Notes: generated from the letters alone by a model not told the origin. 64,000 nt of DNA from Gnetum montanum (GCA_015680685.1 MNCI01026431.1:1000156-1064155); one strand, 5' to 3'. Positions 33,860-44,649 are shown, counted from the first letter of the stretch. Translations and numbers: made by a program.

Positions 33860-34345
33860 CTTTTGTGGAATGGACTCTACCAAAATTTCACTGAAATAAT
33901 TAAAGGAGAAATTCAGTCTATGCACAGCCAAACATTCTTGAATAATTAGGCTTATTTCACCAGAAATTTGATTGTTGGAGATTATCAATCTTGTGTGCCA
34001 TCTGTATGCCTCCAATTCTGTAAAGGTATCTGTTCACTCAAATTGTTTCTTGATAGCACAAAATCCTCGTGTTTGAGATTGGCAACTTCCTTCAAAACAG
34101 ATTCTATAAACATGGTAGAAAGATAAAAGATCTAAGCTGTCAAGAAGATCCCTGGCTACCTTCCCATAGCCCAACTGTTTTGGAATTTTCTTTGATAGAT
34201 TGTTCATACTTAGATTCAAGACAGCGGTAGATTCAGTGATCCCTATACAATGAAAGAAATTTTTAAGGTTACATGAAATACCAAATACAATTAAAACTGA
34301 AATATAATAAAGAAATGACAAAGTCATAAAAGAAAGAAAATTCAT
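33860..34345 (-). pseudogene. Captured leucine-rich-repeat gene fragment
   Basis: Minus-strand pieces show four degenerate plant LRR motifs: LNLSMNNLSKKIPKQLG (about 34,225-34,175), LSRNNLSEQIP (about 34,065-34,030), LIISNNQISGEISLII (about 33,985-33,935) and LNFSFNYFSEILVESIP (about 33,920-33,870). This is the extracellular repeat pattern of receptor-like proteins and kinases (LxxLxLSxNxLSGxIP). They lie in different frames, so it is a pseudogene fragment. It sits between the hAT end and the transposase relic, which indicates capture by the transposon. Confidence 0.65.
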
Positions 34346-34791
34346 TTAAGTTTTAACATAACATTTAAAATCGTAAAATAAAACTTACGGAAGAAAATTT
34401 CATAATGCCACTTTGGACTCAAGCTTTGGCTCCATGATCTTTATCAGACTGAATCCGAATGATTAAGGCAATGCAATGATGTGGCAGTACTCCATGGATA
34501 TGGACAGAAAAGATTTGAATCTGTATTTTCCATCCGAAACTGAAAGTAGACTGCAACTGTAGATTTTTAAAAAGTTGTAATTAGAAAGACGTGGAGTGGT
34601 TGAAGGGCAAATAAATTTTAAATGTCAAAAAACATAGTAAAAGTTAAGGGAACGTTTCAAAATTTTAGGGAACATTGCAAATTTTTTGGAAACTTTGAAA
34701 ATGGAATAACAACGCTGTTTTGAAACGCAATTTGGTTTCTGAAATGAAAAACGCGAAACATGACTAATCTCATGCGTTTTTGGTAACTATG

Positions 34792-35237
34792 GTTTGTACA
34801 AATGGATTGTTATGCCATTGGGTCTGAAAAATGCTCCTTCACAATTTCAACATCAACATCGAATGACATGATTTTCAAAGATTATCGAGCCTTCATTGTG
34901 AACTACATCGACAACTTTGTAATCTTCTATGAAGATGAAGAAGAACATCTCCATCATCGGGTGCAATTGGCACCTCTTATCAAACAACATGGGATCGGCC
35001 TCTTCGCAGATGCAAAAAAAATTTAGGTGTGTCAATCCAAAATTGAGTTTTGAGGGATTATCTTATAAAATCGTAAATTTTTTATGCAGCCCCACATCAT
35101 TGGGAAGATGGCTCTCTTCCGGTTAAAGCTTGATTCCAAGGAGCAATGCCAGCGCTTTCTAGGCTGCATGAATTATATGCATAATCATATTCAGAATCTT
35201 TTTTACAAAACTAAAGCTATTCATCAAGCGAAGCTTC
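34792..35237 (+). pseudogene. Endogenous pararetrovirus: reverse transcriptase, C-terminal half
   Basis: Directly after the hAT duplication the frame continues with WIVMPLGLKNAPSQFQ, the conserved RT block before the catalytic site. The catalytic motif reads YIDN rather than YIDD, so the enzyme is inactive. At 35,090-35,230 QCQRFLGCMNYMHNHIQNLF gives the thumb and connection region. Several frame changes occur. It is cut by a copia-type insertion at 35,238. Confidence 0.75.
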
Positions 35238-35797
35238 TATTGGAAAATACTAACAGCGGTGGATCACAGCAATGAATTAGCAGTTGCTTATTCATGAACT
35301 ACACTTTCCACACTTTCCATTTCTATCGTTTTAGAATTTTTCCAAAAAATAACATAAGACTTCTAAACGTATTGTGAAGTTCTATCTTAGTTAATTTTTT
35401 AGATGTTTCTAATTCTGTAACCTATGGCTATTGAAGTCTGTCATGGGATCCGTCATAAACAGCATGGGAAAAGACAAGAGAGGGAGAGTTCCCAGTTCCC
35501 ACATTGCATGAGAGAGAGGTTTCTTCTTGTTCTCTCCGTGTGATGAAGGGAGAAGCTTGGTATTTCCACATTGCATGAGAGAGAGGTTTCTTCTTGTTCT
35601 CTCCGTGTGATGAAGGAAGAAGCTTGGTATTTCCACATTGCTTGAGAGAGAGGTTTCTTCTTGTTCTCTCCTTGTGATGAAGAGAAATGCTTGTTATTTC
35701 CATTGCTCATAATAAGATATTTTTTCTGCAATTATCTGTCGTTCAACTGCTCTTTATTTTCATTTCATTTCATATTTCGCTGCCAGATGTGCTAACA
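35238..35797 (+). repeat. 5' LTR of the short copia element
   Basis: About 560 bp. It holds three direct repeats of about 63 bp (GCATGAGAGAGAGGTTTCTT with TGTTCTCTCCGTGTGATGAA) at about 35,503-35,690. The first bases read TATTGG where the 3' LTR has TGTTGG. Confidence 0.9.
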
Positions 35798-35855
35798 GTG
35801 GTATCAGAGCTTCTAGGTTCATAGTCCATGGAAGTGTTGTAGATCGTGCATACAA

Positions 35856-36175
35856 ATGGTTGGCAAATACGAAATAGAGAAGTTCAATGGAAGCGACTTC
35901 ACATTGAGGAATGAAAAGAAGGCAGAAAAGGTTGCTGCAAATCTGTACATGCTTATGGGGAACACACATCAAGTGGGAGAGTCTTCTGTTGCATCAACTA
36001 GTTTAGGAGAAGAATCGACGATGTTGTGGCATCGAAACCTTGGTCATATGTCAGAACAAGGTTTGTAGATTTTTTCTAAACAGAAACTACTCCTGGGCTC
36101 AATTCGGTATATTTACCATTTTGTGAGCATTGTGTTACTACTAAGCAACACAGATTTAAGTTTAGCACATCAGAA
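35856..36175 (+). pseudogene. Copia gag start joined to pre-integrase domain
   Basis: The frame begins MVGKYEIEKFNGSDF (copia gag start) and within 40 codons jumps to MLWHRNLGHMSEQGL, the pre-integrase zinc region. CEHCVTTKQHRFKFSTSEN follows after a one-base frame change. Everything between gag and integrase (about 900 bp in a full element) has been deleted, along with the rest of pol. Confidence 0.7.
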
Positions 36176-36958
36176 AATGCAGACGCAAACGCAAATGCAG
36201 ACGCAGACAATGAAGAGCTGAGGACTGCATCCGCAGGCACGACCAGTGATGAAAATGGAAACAGAGAAGGCTGGTCTGAGGGCATGTTCCTGGAGGTGGA
36301 GGCCCAGTTTCGGGTGCTGGGCGCGTTGGGTGCGGGGCCATGCTTGCGCACCGCGGCGGAGGTCCTAGACGATTACAGGACCATCGTGGGTTTCACCGGG
36401 ATTGGCGAGTACGGGCAGAGCCGGGTGCTCGCAGAGAAGCTGAAGCTTGACTGCGTCGAGCGGTTCAAGGAAGGCGAGCTTGGGCTCGAGCAACTTGCCC
36501 TGGTGGACTGCATGAACGAGTTACTGACGAATTTCCCTGTCCATCTTCAAATCGTTGCCGGACTGGTGGGCGATCGGGCAGATGTTTCCGCTGATGCCGA
36601 TCCAACGACTAAACGAGCGGCCGACGGTGCCGGTGGTGTTGTCAGATCTTACCTGCAATAGCGACAGGAAGCTGAGCCGATGCGGACACCGACGCCGACG
36701 CATGCGGTTTCANAGAAGCTGAGCCGATGCGGACACCGACGCCGCATGCGGTTTCAGCAGAGCCGTTGGCAAAAACAGAGATGGTGTCATCTGAGGGTTT
36801 CAGATGAGGTTTCTGTCAAAGTTGCTGAGGATCGGCAGGATTTCAGCAATGAGGTTTCCAAGGGTTTGTTTGGCGGTTTTTCTATGGTGGAGTGGTATTC
36901 TGGCGAGTTGGTGGAAGGGCAAGGCCATCTGGTCCACCGCTAGTACCACCTCCACTTG
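36176..36958 (+). pseudogene. GC-rich captured host-gene fragment
   Basis: A frame continues without stop from the copia pre-integrase motif (SENADANANADADNEELR) into a clearly different, GC-rich and CpG-rich sequence open to 36,661. It encodes a compact domain-like stretch (GPCLRTAAEVLDDYRTIVGF, then LAEKLKLDCVERFKEGELG, then LALVDCMNELLTNF). I do not recognise the family. After the N at 36,713 the sequence repeats 45 bp and frames break; VAEDRQDFSNEVSKGLFGGF near 36,830-36,890 may be a continuation. Base composition is unlike all neighbours, which suggests transfer from a host gene by the element. Confidence 0.6.
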
Positions 36959-37085
36959 CAGAGGGACAAGAAGAAGAAGGTTTCTCTCTGTGTCACCGCT
37001 CAACATATGCAACATAGAATGGCAAGGTAGAAAGGATGGTGTGGAGATATGATTGATCCTCAATCAAAATCTCCAAGTGGGAGAT

Positions 37086-37657
37086 TGTTGGAAAATACTA
37101 ACAGCGGTAAATCACAGCAATGAATTAGCAGTTGCTTATTCATGAACTACACTTTCCACACTTTCCATTTCTATCGTCTAATAGTTTTAGAATTTTTCCA
37201 AAAAATAACATAAGCCTTCTAAACGTATTGTGAAGTTCTATCTTAATTAATTTTTTAGATGTTTCTAATTCTGTAACCCAGATGTGGCTATTTAAGTCTG
37301 TCCTGGGATTGGTCATAAACAGCATGGGAAAAGACAAGAGTGGGAGAGTTCCCAGTTCCCACATTGCATGAGAGAGAGGTTTCTTCTTGTTCTCTCCGTG
37401 TGATGAAGGGAGAAGCTTGGTATTTCCACATTGCATGAGAGAGAGGTTTCTTCTTGTTCTCTCCGTGTGATGAAGGAAGAAGCTTGGTATTTCCACATTG
37501 CTTGAGAGAGAGGTTTCTTCTTGTTCTCTCCTTGTGATGAAGAGAAATGCTTGTTATTTCCATTGCTCATAATAAGATATTTTTTCTGCAATTATCTGTC
37601 GTTCAACTGCTCTTTATTTTCATCTCATTTCATATTTCGCTGCCAGATGTGCTAACA
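37086..37657 (+). repeat. 3' LTR of the short copia element
   Basis: It matches the 5' LTR closely, including the three 63-bp repeats at about 37,363-37,550. Differences are a few substitutions and small insertions (8 bp near 37,180). It ends GCTAACA before GCTTC. Confidence 0.9.
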
Positions 37658-38150
37658 GCTTCCACCCTTATGCTGCATGAATTATATGAATATGAGAATT
37701 ATATGCATAATCATATTCAGAATCTTTTTTGCAAAACTAAAGCTATTCCTCAAACAATGGTAAGTAGCTTGTTTCAGCAAACTACTAAAGCCACGGAAAA
37801 GTGATACAAATCAAGCAAGAATGCCAGAAGCTTCCACCCTTAGGCCGCATGAATTATATGCATAATCATATTTAGAATCTTTCTCACAAAACTAAAGCTA
37901 TTCCTCAAGCAATGGTAAGTAGCTTGTTTTAGCAAACTACCGAAGCCACATGAGAAGTGATACAACTCAAGCAAGAATGCTAGAAGCTTCCACCCTTAGG
38001 CTACATGAATTATATGCATAATCATACTCAGAATCTTTCTCACAAAACTAAAGCTATTCCTCGAGCAATGGTAAGTAGCTTGTTTTGGCGAACTACCGAA
38101 GCCACATGAGAAGTGATACAACTCGAGCAAGAATGCTAGAAGCTTCCACC
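37658..38150 (+). repeat. Triplicated 156-bp segment of the pararetroviral pol
   Basis: The start GCTTCCACCCTTA occurs at 37,658, 37,830, 37,986 and 38,142, giving steps of 172, 156 and 156 bp. Each unit carries the connection-region code (NYMHNHIQNLF). 156 is divisible by three, so the amplification kept frame when it arose. The first unit is split by the copia insertion at GCTTC. Confidence 0.85.
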
Positions 38151-38590
38151 CTTAGAGCATACATTTGAAGGACCATATGTTCTCAGTACAGATGCCAGCT
38201 ATGACACTTGGAGAGCTGTTCTTTTGAAAAAGGTCAAAAACACTGAAAGAATCTGTTTCTATGCATCTGGCATATTCTTACCAAATGAGAAAAAATACTG
38301 GCGCCATTGAAACGGAGATCTTAGCTGCTATCAAAGGTCTCCAAAAATTTCGTTTCTATTTAATTTCTAATACATTTATTTTACACATAGATCCTAGTAC
38401 TTTGGCAACACTTATGAAGTGTAAAATTACATCAAGCCCAAAGATGCAACGCTTTGCATGGTGGCAATTTCTGCTATCTCAGTATAATTTCACCATCAAC
38501 CAGATTCATGAAAAATTTAATTCTTTGCCTGATGTATTAAGCCAAGAATTTCAAGGATGCTGTTTTATGTTTAAAGGTAAATTTTTCTAG
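38150..38590 (+). pseudogene. Endogenous pararetrovirus: RNase H
   Basis: Caulimovirid RNase H order is visible: LSTDASYDTWRAVLL (first Asp), then ETEILAAIKGLQKFRFYLIS (Glu), then LHIDPSTLATLM (Asp), WWQFLLSQYNFTINQIHEKF and LPDVLSQEF. One frame change lies near 38,250. The fit to virus rather than gypsy is good because of the WWxxxLSQYNF block. It ends with TAG at 38,590; no integrase follows, as expected for a pararetrovirus. Confidence 0.75.
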
Positions 38591-39837
38591 AGTCCCTCAT
38601 CATCTGAACATTGATCAAGCAAGAGAGAATATACAAGCATAGTGAATCAAGCAAGCATGTTTCAGAATGGAGCACATGGCCTCTCAAGACACCTCAGGAA
38701 AAGCTCCAATGGTATCACAAAAGTAACAGCTTGTTTCCACAAGGCAGCTCTCAAGAAGGATCCTATCCAAATTTGGATTTGTTCCTAAACATGGCTGGTC
38801 GCATTGACTGTTTAGTTAACAATTTGCGATGGTCTAAATTGGAAGGAAGTTTAATCCAACATCTGATCAAAAATGACTGCTTTGATAATATTCTGCCTAG
38901 TTGAAGATCCCTTTTTGCCAATCGAGAAAGTTGATAGTTTCTCAATAAACTGTTAAATTGGGACATCTGGGAATCAACTCTCAACTTCATGTTTCAGCGG
39001 ATTAATGTGTATGAACCAGATATTGTTTGTCTCTATCAAGATGAACAATTGCAGATCAAACCAGTGGCTGACAAGGAAGCTGCTAGTGCTCATCCAGTGG
39101 ACTTAGGTATGCTTGAAGAAGCACACAAACTAGTCTTAGTCATGCTAAAAAAAAGTGCATAAACTAGTCAAAAGTTGTGAAATGTGTGCTAAAAGCCATG
39201 GTGGAATCTACTTCATTCATAAAGCCATCATCACCACCATCACTGAAGATTAGTCAGTGTACTGTTTATTGTCTTTATGCCTAGTCTAGACACCTTTATG
39301 TCTTATAAGATGAATCTTTTTCCTGAAAGATGATCTAAAGTTGTTTGAAATTAGTCTATCTATTGCTAGATAAGGATAAATTATCTAAAGTTATTGCTAT
39401 CTTGAGACAGCCTATTAAAAGATCTGCTATATGAGGATCTTCTTGTATGTGTTTTGAGAAGAGAGTTTTTAATGAAATTGTGTGTTCTCTGCAACTAGCA
39501 CCAATCTTTGGTTTGCTTTGCACTGATCTTTTTTAGGCCATGAAAGCATTACAGAGCTGAACACCAGAGTTCATAGTGCTGCGACCTCTCTGCCATTGAT
39601 TTTTCTCCATCTATTCCATGCAATCCATGGCTTCGGATTCAAGAACAGAAATGGTATCAAAGCTTGGGGTTGGGTTAGTCGAAGTTCACTCGGTTGATCC
39701 GGCTCCATCAACACCTATTTTACTACTTTCACCAGCAACGTACATGCCTCACAGCTTTTCTGAACTATTGTTTTCAGTAGATTTATGCTCTACAACAAAG
39801 TAATTTTGTTTTGTAGTAAGCTGAAAGTAATGATTTT
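38591..39837 (+). other. Pararetroviral intergenic region with primer site
   Basis: Between the RNase H end of one unit and the N-terminal frame of the next, no sizeable coding is seen. TGGTATCAAAGC at 39,652-39,663 differs by one base from the tRNA-Met primer site that starts minus-strand synthesis in caulimovirids. This is the junction expected of a head-to-tail integrated array. Confidence 0.6.
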
Positions 39838-40206
39838 ATGGAAATTGAGTCTATGTCTTCAGAAGATATCTATACCTTTCCTATGTTTCATCCAAGTTTG
39901 CATAATTATTATGCAGTAGATATGTCCTCTTCTGATACACCTAGAAATGTTGTTACTCTTCAACCTAAGTTTTCTGCTAAGATTCAGCCTGTTAATAAAG
40001 CAGAATATGAGTATGCAATAGAAGATATCTATGCATATCCTTATTTTTATAATGAAGATCACTATCCTTTTGAAAAACAATATGATTGGGATACCTATCA
40101 CTCCTTTATGCTGCAAGCCCGTAGTAGTGGTAAAGGAATAGAAACTTCAGAAGCTGAAAATGAAAATGTTATCCTGCCATTTCATGAAGCAATGTTAAAC
40201 AAATGA
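39838..40206 (+). pseudogene. Endogenous pararetrovirus: N-terminal polyprotein segment
   Basis: A frame of 122 codons, rich in acidic and aromatic residues (SSEDIYTFPMFHPSLHNYY, then YAIEDIYAYPYFYNEDHYP). It begins just after the primer-site region, where caulimovirid polyproteins start, and is followed (after an insertion) by movement-protein-like sequence. No named domain is seen. It is cut by an insertion soon after its stop at 40,204. Confidence 0.45.
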
Positions 40207-40224
40207 TCTTATGTTGGTAGTGAT

Positions 40225-41430
40225 GGAAAATTAACCTTTGCCCTACCCTACCTTACCTAACTAGGGTAGGGTGATGCCTAGGATCATTAGTAATACCACA
40301 ATGGAAGACAATCCCAACAACACAAATTTCACCTAAATTGAACTCCTTGAAGCAAAGTTATGCATGTTCAAAATTTGATTAATAATTAATTAATTAATCA
40401 TATTTAATTACAGCCAAGCCAATGATAATTAAAACTCCTGTGCCAAAATAGGTCCTTAAAATATAATATTCCATGCATGCCAACACCATCAACATCACAT
40501 ATCATACTCCACAAATCCACAACATACCATACATCGCATATTTATTATTAATAAACAAACAACCAAAACCATAAAATTTTGGGAAATATGCAAAACTACA
40601 TATCGAAGCTCAATTTTTTAACTATTTGCCCTACATTCACCTAATCAAATACACTAATTTGGCACAAGGAAAAGGTAAAGAGAACCCACCAATTAAAATT
40701 GTCATGGTAGAAAGTTCAAAACAAATAGAAAATCTTTAGAAATCATGCAGGACTCCACTTCAAACAAGTTCCACACCCACATAGACATGATCATTGCAAT
40801 TCCAAATTTAAGTTCAAAACAAGCAAAACCTTCCACAAAGCTCAAAATTCTATAAGGAAAAAGATGAAAACAAAAAAAGAAAGGAAAAAAAATCAACAGA
40901 ACAACCTTTACCTTGTTGTTTCTATTTTTTGAAACATAAAACCAATTTTTTTATGGGTACATGATGGTAGAGGTGGTCGGTCCTTTTATAAAAAGAAAGG
41001 TTGTGAATTTCAATCATGCATAATAAACACACTAGGACTCTAAATCAAAATCAACTTGAACCTATGAAATCCATATCACATAGTCACATATTAAAACCTA
41101 ACCCACATATCATACAACATAGTGTTATAATTCAAATTCATAAATACTAAAATTATCTATAAAGCATAAATGAATACCAAATAGATGCTCTTGTATCCCA
41201 ACCTAACATCCTTGCAAACATCACCTTCTAACACATCACATAGAGCTAGTCCACATAATTAAGTTAATTAAGCATGTAAAGACATCATAACCATAACATA
41301 TAATGTGCAATTACAATAAGGTAGGTTGTCCCCACCAACCCATCGAGACAATACATGTAATGTATAAATCATAATCATACGGCCTTAGAAAGAATGTAAT
41401 AAAACAACAGTATCTATAATCTATTTGCTT
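40225..41430 (-). repeat. AT-rich insertion, possible solo LTR
   Basis: About 1.2 kb without coding content separates the N-terminal and movement-protein parts of the virus copy. On the minus strand TATAAAAG lies near 40,985-40,992, as an LTR promoter might. At its left edge CCTACCCTACC and GGGTAGGG form a short inverted repeat. I found no clear duplication, so the type is uncertain. Confidence 0.35.
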
Positions 41431-42253
41431 TTTTTGATAAGATTGTGTAATCCATTAAATAATTTGAAACAATCCTAGATATTAAAGGTGAAGGAACACC
41501 TCCAATCTGCTTTTCTTTATTGAACCAGAAATTGAAAAATGAAAAATGCAAGAGCATTATTATGTGCATTTAGGACATATAGATATCATAGGTAGTCCTA
41601 AAATTTAACTATGATTTACAAGTTGAGTATTTAGTAACATTGCTTGATAGCAGGCACTGAAGTTGGGAAGATGCAAAGATATGCCAATTCTCAAGAACAT
41701 TAGATAAAGATGCATTATGTTCAATTAACCAAATTTGTAGATCTCTTTAGAAGATGAGCATATTTGCAATGCTTTGATGTTATGCATTGAAATTCATGAA
41801 GTTAAGATGTTGCAAGGTTCTATTTACGCTAGTATTTTTCAGTTAACAAATACTATTTATATGAATTATAAGTTGAGATGGGGTGTTTAATTTCCTGTTG
41901 GTGGCAAACATTTGAAGTAAATAGGAAATTTTATAAATTGTGAAAGATATATTCAAAGAATTCCCTGCACCGAGCAATATGTAGAAGATAAAAGTTTTAA
42001 GAAATAAAAATGTCATAAATATAAGATTAGCAGTTATTCTGTGTCACAGTTTGCTCGTACCGCTGTAGCTGATCTTGTTACTTCACCTCCAATTCAATCA
42101 GTTGTTGATATCTTTGAAAAGGGGGAATCTAACAAAGTCCATAACCAAGATGTTCAAGGTCATGAATACATGTTTCAAACTAGAATTATTAATGGAAAGG
42201 CAATGAGAAACCTGGCCCCAAAAACAATTCTATCACACAACGATTTCAACTGA
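41431..42253 (+). pseudogene. Endogenous pararetrovirus: movement-protein region
   Basis: Pieces in order resemble the 30K-type movement protein of caulimovirids: VEYLVTLLDSRH near 41,630-41,660, then IEIHEVKMLQGSIYASIFQL and MNYKLRWGV (about 41,790-41,890), then ERYIQRIPCTEQYVEDKSF, then YSVSQFARTAVADLVTSPP (about 42,030-42,090). It would help virus pass plasmodesmata. Stops and frame changes are frequent; none of it is functional. Confidence 0.5.
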
Positions 42254-43545
42254 AGAAATTCCCACAACTAGAGCAGATTGCAACTATCTCTTTGAGCATG
42301 ATATTAGTGATACAGAATTGCAGTCTGAAAACACAAGGCAACTAAATTATTTGTTAAATTGGTCTAGCTATTGTAGCAATAATATTGATCATCTCGAAGA
42401 TCAATCAAGTGAGATTCCGAAGCACATGCAGTACGTAGAAAATTATAGCAGAGGGAAAAATTAGCAAACAAAAGCAAGCCAAAAAGGACGACAGAAAAAC
42501 AACACGAATTGCTTAGTTCTAAATCAAAGAAAAAGATGTCTGAGCCCTTCAAGCCTTCTTTAGCACCTAGTTTCAAATTTAGGGGAAAAGCCAAAGCTCG
42601 TGACAAAGCATCTAAATCCGATGACTGTGAAGCACAAGTAATGATGGCTTATCTACAAGTTCGAACACAGATAGCAAATGCCTGTTATGAGTATTCCTTT
42701 GTTAAATATTGATTTTTTAACTCCAAAAGAAAGGCTTCATACAGTTAAACTATGGATAGATCAATTAAGGTCTACACAATTAATTGGCCAGCACGAGATA
42801 TTATGTTGTTTGGTTTTTTCAGAACAGCTGGAAAAATTAGACACTGATGGGATAGTGCCTCTGCCCAAGCTCAAGAACGAGTCTTTCAAGGTCGTTTCGA
42901 TGCACTATATGTTGCTTTAACTAATGAATTTTGTATGGATATCAAAGCTGCTATTTCATTGCAAGATAAAATTCTACTTAGTCAGCGCAAATTAGGCAAT
43001 TTGAAGTATTCTGAGCAATTCTCCAAAGAATTTGCTTGAGAAGTCTATGGCTTTATCATGATCAAATGACAAATAATCTCTTTTTAGTTGCTCTTCCTCA
43101 GAAATTAGGACAAATGGTGGTGCATAATGCTCTCCAAAAAAATCTTAATCTGGCAAAATTATATCTCTGTGATATTATTCATCTAGCTCATCAAGAATTA
43201 CAGAAGGCTTGCTATAACATCTTTTTGCACAAGATCATGCCATCCAGAACAGTGTGCAATAAAATTGAAGGAGCCGACACATTTGGTAATCGTCCACATT
43301 TTTACCGTCAATACAAGTTCCACCGGATTCCTGCAAACGGAATTCCCAATTCCGTCCTTTCAAGTTCATTCGTCGTTGCTGTCAACCTCAACGCAGGAAT
43401 AAAAAAGAGGGGTATTGCTACTCCTGTAAAGAAAAGGGTCATTATTCTTATGAATGTCCTAAGGCCCCTAAGCAAATCAAAATGTTTTTAGCTAAATATG
43501 TAAATGATTCAATTCAAACCTGAAACAAACTACATCTGATGAAAC
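42254..43545 (+). pseudogene. Endogenous pararetrovirus: capsid region with zinc knuckle
   Basis: Continues the polyprotein in shifting frames. A lysine-rich stretch (LSSKSKKKMSEPFKPSLAP) precedes a helical part (LTPKERLHTVKLWIDQLRST). At the end, about 43,400-43,490, CYSCKEKGHYSYECP is the CX2CX4HX4C knuckle that closes caulimovirid capsid proteins and binds nucleic acid. The downstream unit is lost after this point; the dispersed repeat follows. Confidence 0.65.
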
Positions 43546-44025
43546 CATGAAGTGAATGATTTAATATCTTGTAATTAAGATATACAAATACAACTTTCTG
43601 TAATAGGAAAAAATGTTTAGCACCATTTTGAAATTAAAATTTAAGCGTCATCATAGAGATTTACAACGTCTCAGTCCATTCCTTCTCACAAATAAAAGAA
43701 ACAAAGGAATACTTTATACATCAGGAAAATACATTTATAAGGCAAAGATAGCTGTCCAGGGCTTGTTTTATAGTTAACTCTATCTCATTGTCCTATTTGA
43801 AAAAGAAAACTAATCTAAAACCAAAAAACCATCCATAATCTAAAACAATATTCATTTATACAGAATGTATTGACTGCAGAGGTGCTCCTTGGCCTTTATC
43901 TGGCTTCTTGAGTTTTGTTCATGTAATTGACACCATGATATCTCCTATTTGAGGTAGAATGGGTCGCAATGCAAAGCCCAGTCACATATATTGGTCATTT
44001 GACTTGCTAATGAGACATTTAACCA
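43546..44025. repeat. Dispersed repeat, copy 2, left part
   Basis: Matches 29,090-29,582 with a 24-bp extra block near 43,773-43,797. It ends in AACCA, the duplicated target of the copia element, and resumes at 51,246. Confidence 0.75.
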
Positions 44026-44596
44026 TGTTATAATCAGATCTGAAAACACACTACAAATGCTCTAGAGAAATTATTAGAACCCTACTAATCTGAATAAATC
44101 ATTAGAGGCAAAATATTGCACTGTAGCAGGTCAAGAAACACTATAAATCACTCTCAAAATGTTCTAAACTCTAGCAAACATTTGCTGTAATAACAAAATG
44201 AAACCAGAATGAAAACAGTAAAAATAGCACAAGAACACAAAGAGTTATGTGGTTCGGGCCCTTTTTACCCTACTTCCACAACAATGCTAATCTGTCTTCT
44301 ATTCTTCTCAAATATTCAGGACACAAGCCATCCTTGTAACTTTTCCAAATACCTAATCTGTTATTCCAACAGATCTCAGATCAACACCAACAAGACTCAC
44401 GTCTCCAAGGTAAAACCTTGATATAATGCTTTCACTTCAAAGCACACTCTAAAGGCTACCCCAAGGCTTCTATTTATGAAGAAACATGAGGACCAAACCC
44501 CAATCCTAATACATATGGGATAAAACACATCCCCACATCAAATGCAACATAAAAGGAAATACAACAATTAATGTATTTGTCATCATTTTTCCAACA
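44026..44596 (-). repeat. 3' LTR of the copia element
   Basis: 571 bp with ends TGTTGG...ATAACA on the minus strand. ATAAATAG near 44,470 (minus) is a TATA-like element. It matches the split 5' LTR at 48,666-48,759 and 50,703-51,240. Confidence 0.9.
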
Positions 44597-44607
44597 AACT
44601 TCCCCTT
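44597..44607 (-). other. Polypurine tract of the copia element
   Basis: AAGGGGAAGTT on the minus strand, directly before the 3' LTR. Confidence 0.7.
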
Positions 44608-44649
44608 GAACACAAATCCAACCAGCCTTTAAAAGATGTGCACTTCTGA

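Larger units (their letters stand above)
31310..34791 (-). mobile_element. hAT-type DNA transposon with captured gene fragment
   Basis: The element is flanked by the 8-bp duplication GTTTATAC (31,302-31,309) / GTTTGTAC (34,792-34,799), the length expected for hAT. Ends are weakly inverted (CGTAGGATCT and, reversed, CATAGTTACC). Removing it rejoins the pararetroviral RT frame. On the minus strand it holds remains of a DUF659/hAT transposase and, upstream of that, a leucine-rich-repeat fragment. A 25-base poly-T run (near 32,428-32,452) and many stops show it is dead. Confidence 0.8.
35238..37657 (+). mobile_element. Short non-autonomous copia element (2.4 kb)
   Basis: The duplication GCTTC flanks it (35,233-35,237 and 37,658-37,662). 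LTRs run 35,238-35,797 and 37,086-37,657 (ends TG/TA...ACA). A perfect TGGTATCAGAGC primer site lies at 35,799-35,810 and a polypurine stretch AAGTGGGAGA before the 3' LTR. The interior is only 1.3 kb: a gag start joined to a pre-integrase fragment and then a GC-rich host-like frame. It has no RT, so it must have used enzymes of a full copia element. Confidence 0.9.

Noticed and set aside
35409-35731. Overlapping minus-strand frames of 75-92 codons, repeated at 37,140-37,591
   Set aside because: They are LTR sequence with 63-bp repeats; the same frames recur in the other LTR only because of the duplication.
30187-38590. Assignment of the RT/RNase H pieces to Ty3/gypsy
   Set aside because: The EQKxGKxxMVINY block, the WWxxxLSQYNF block, the lack of integrase and the capsid-type zinc knuckle in the next unit fit Caulimoviridae better.
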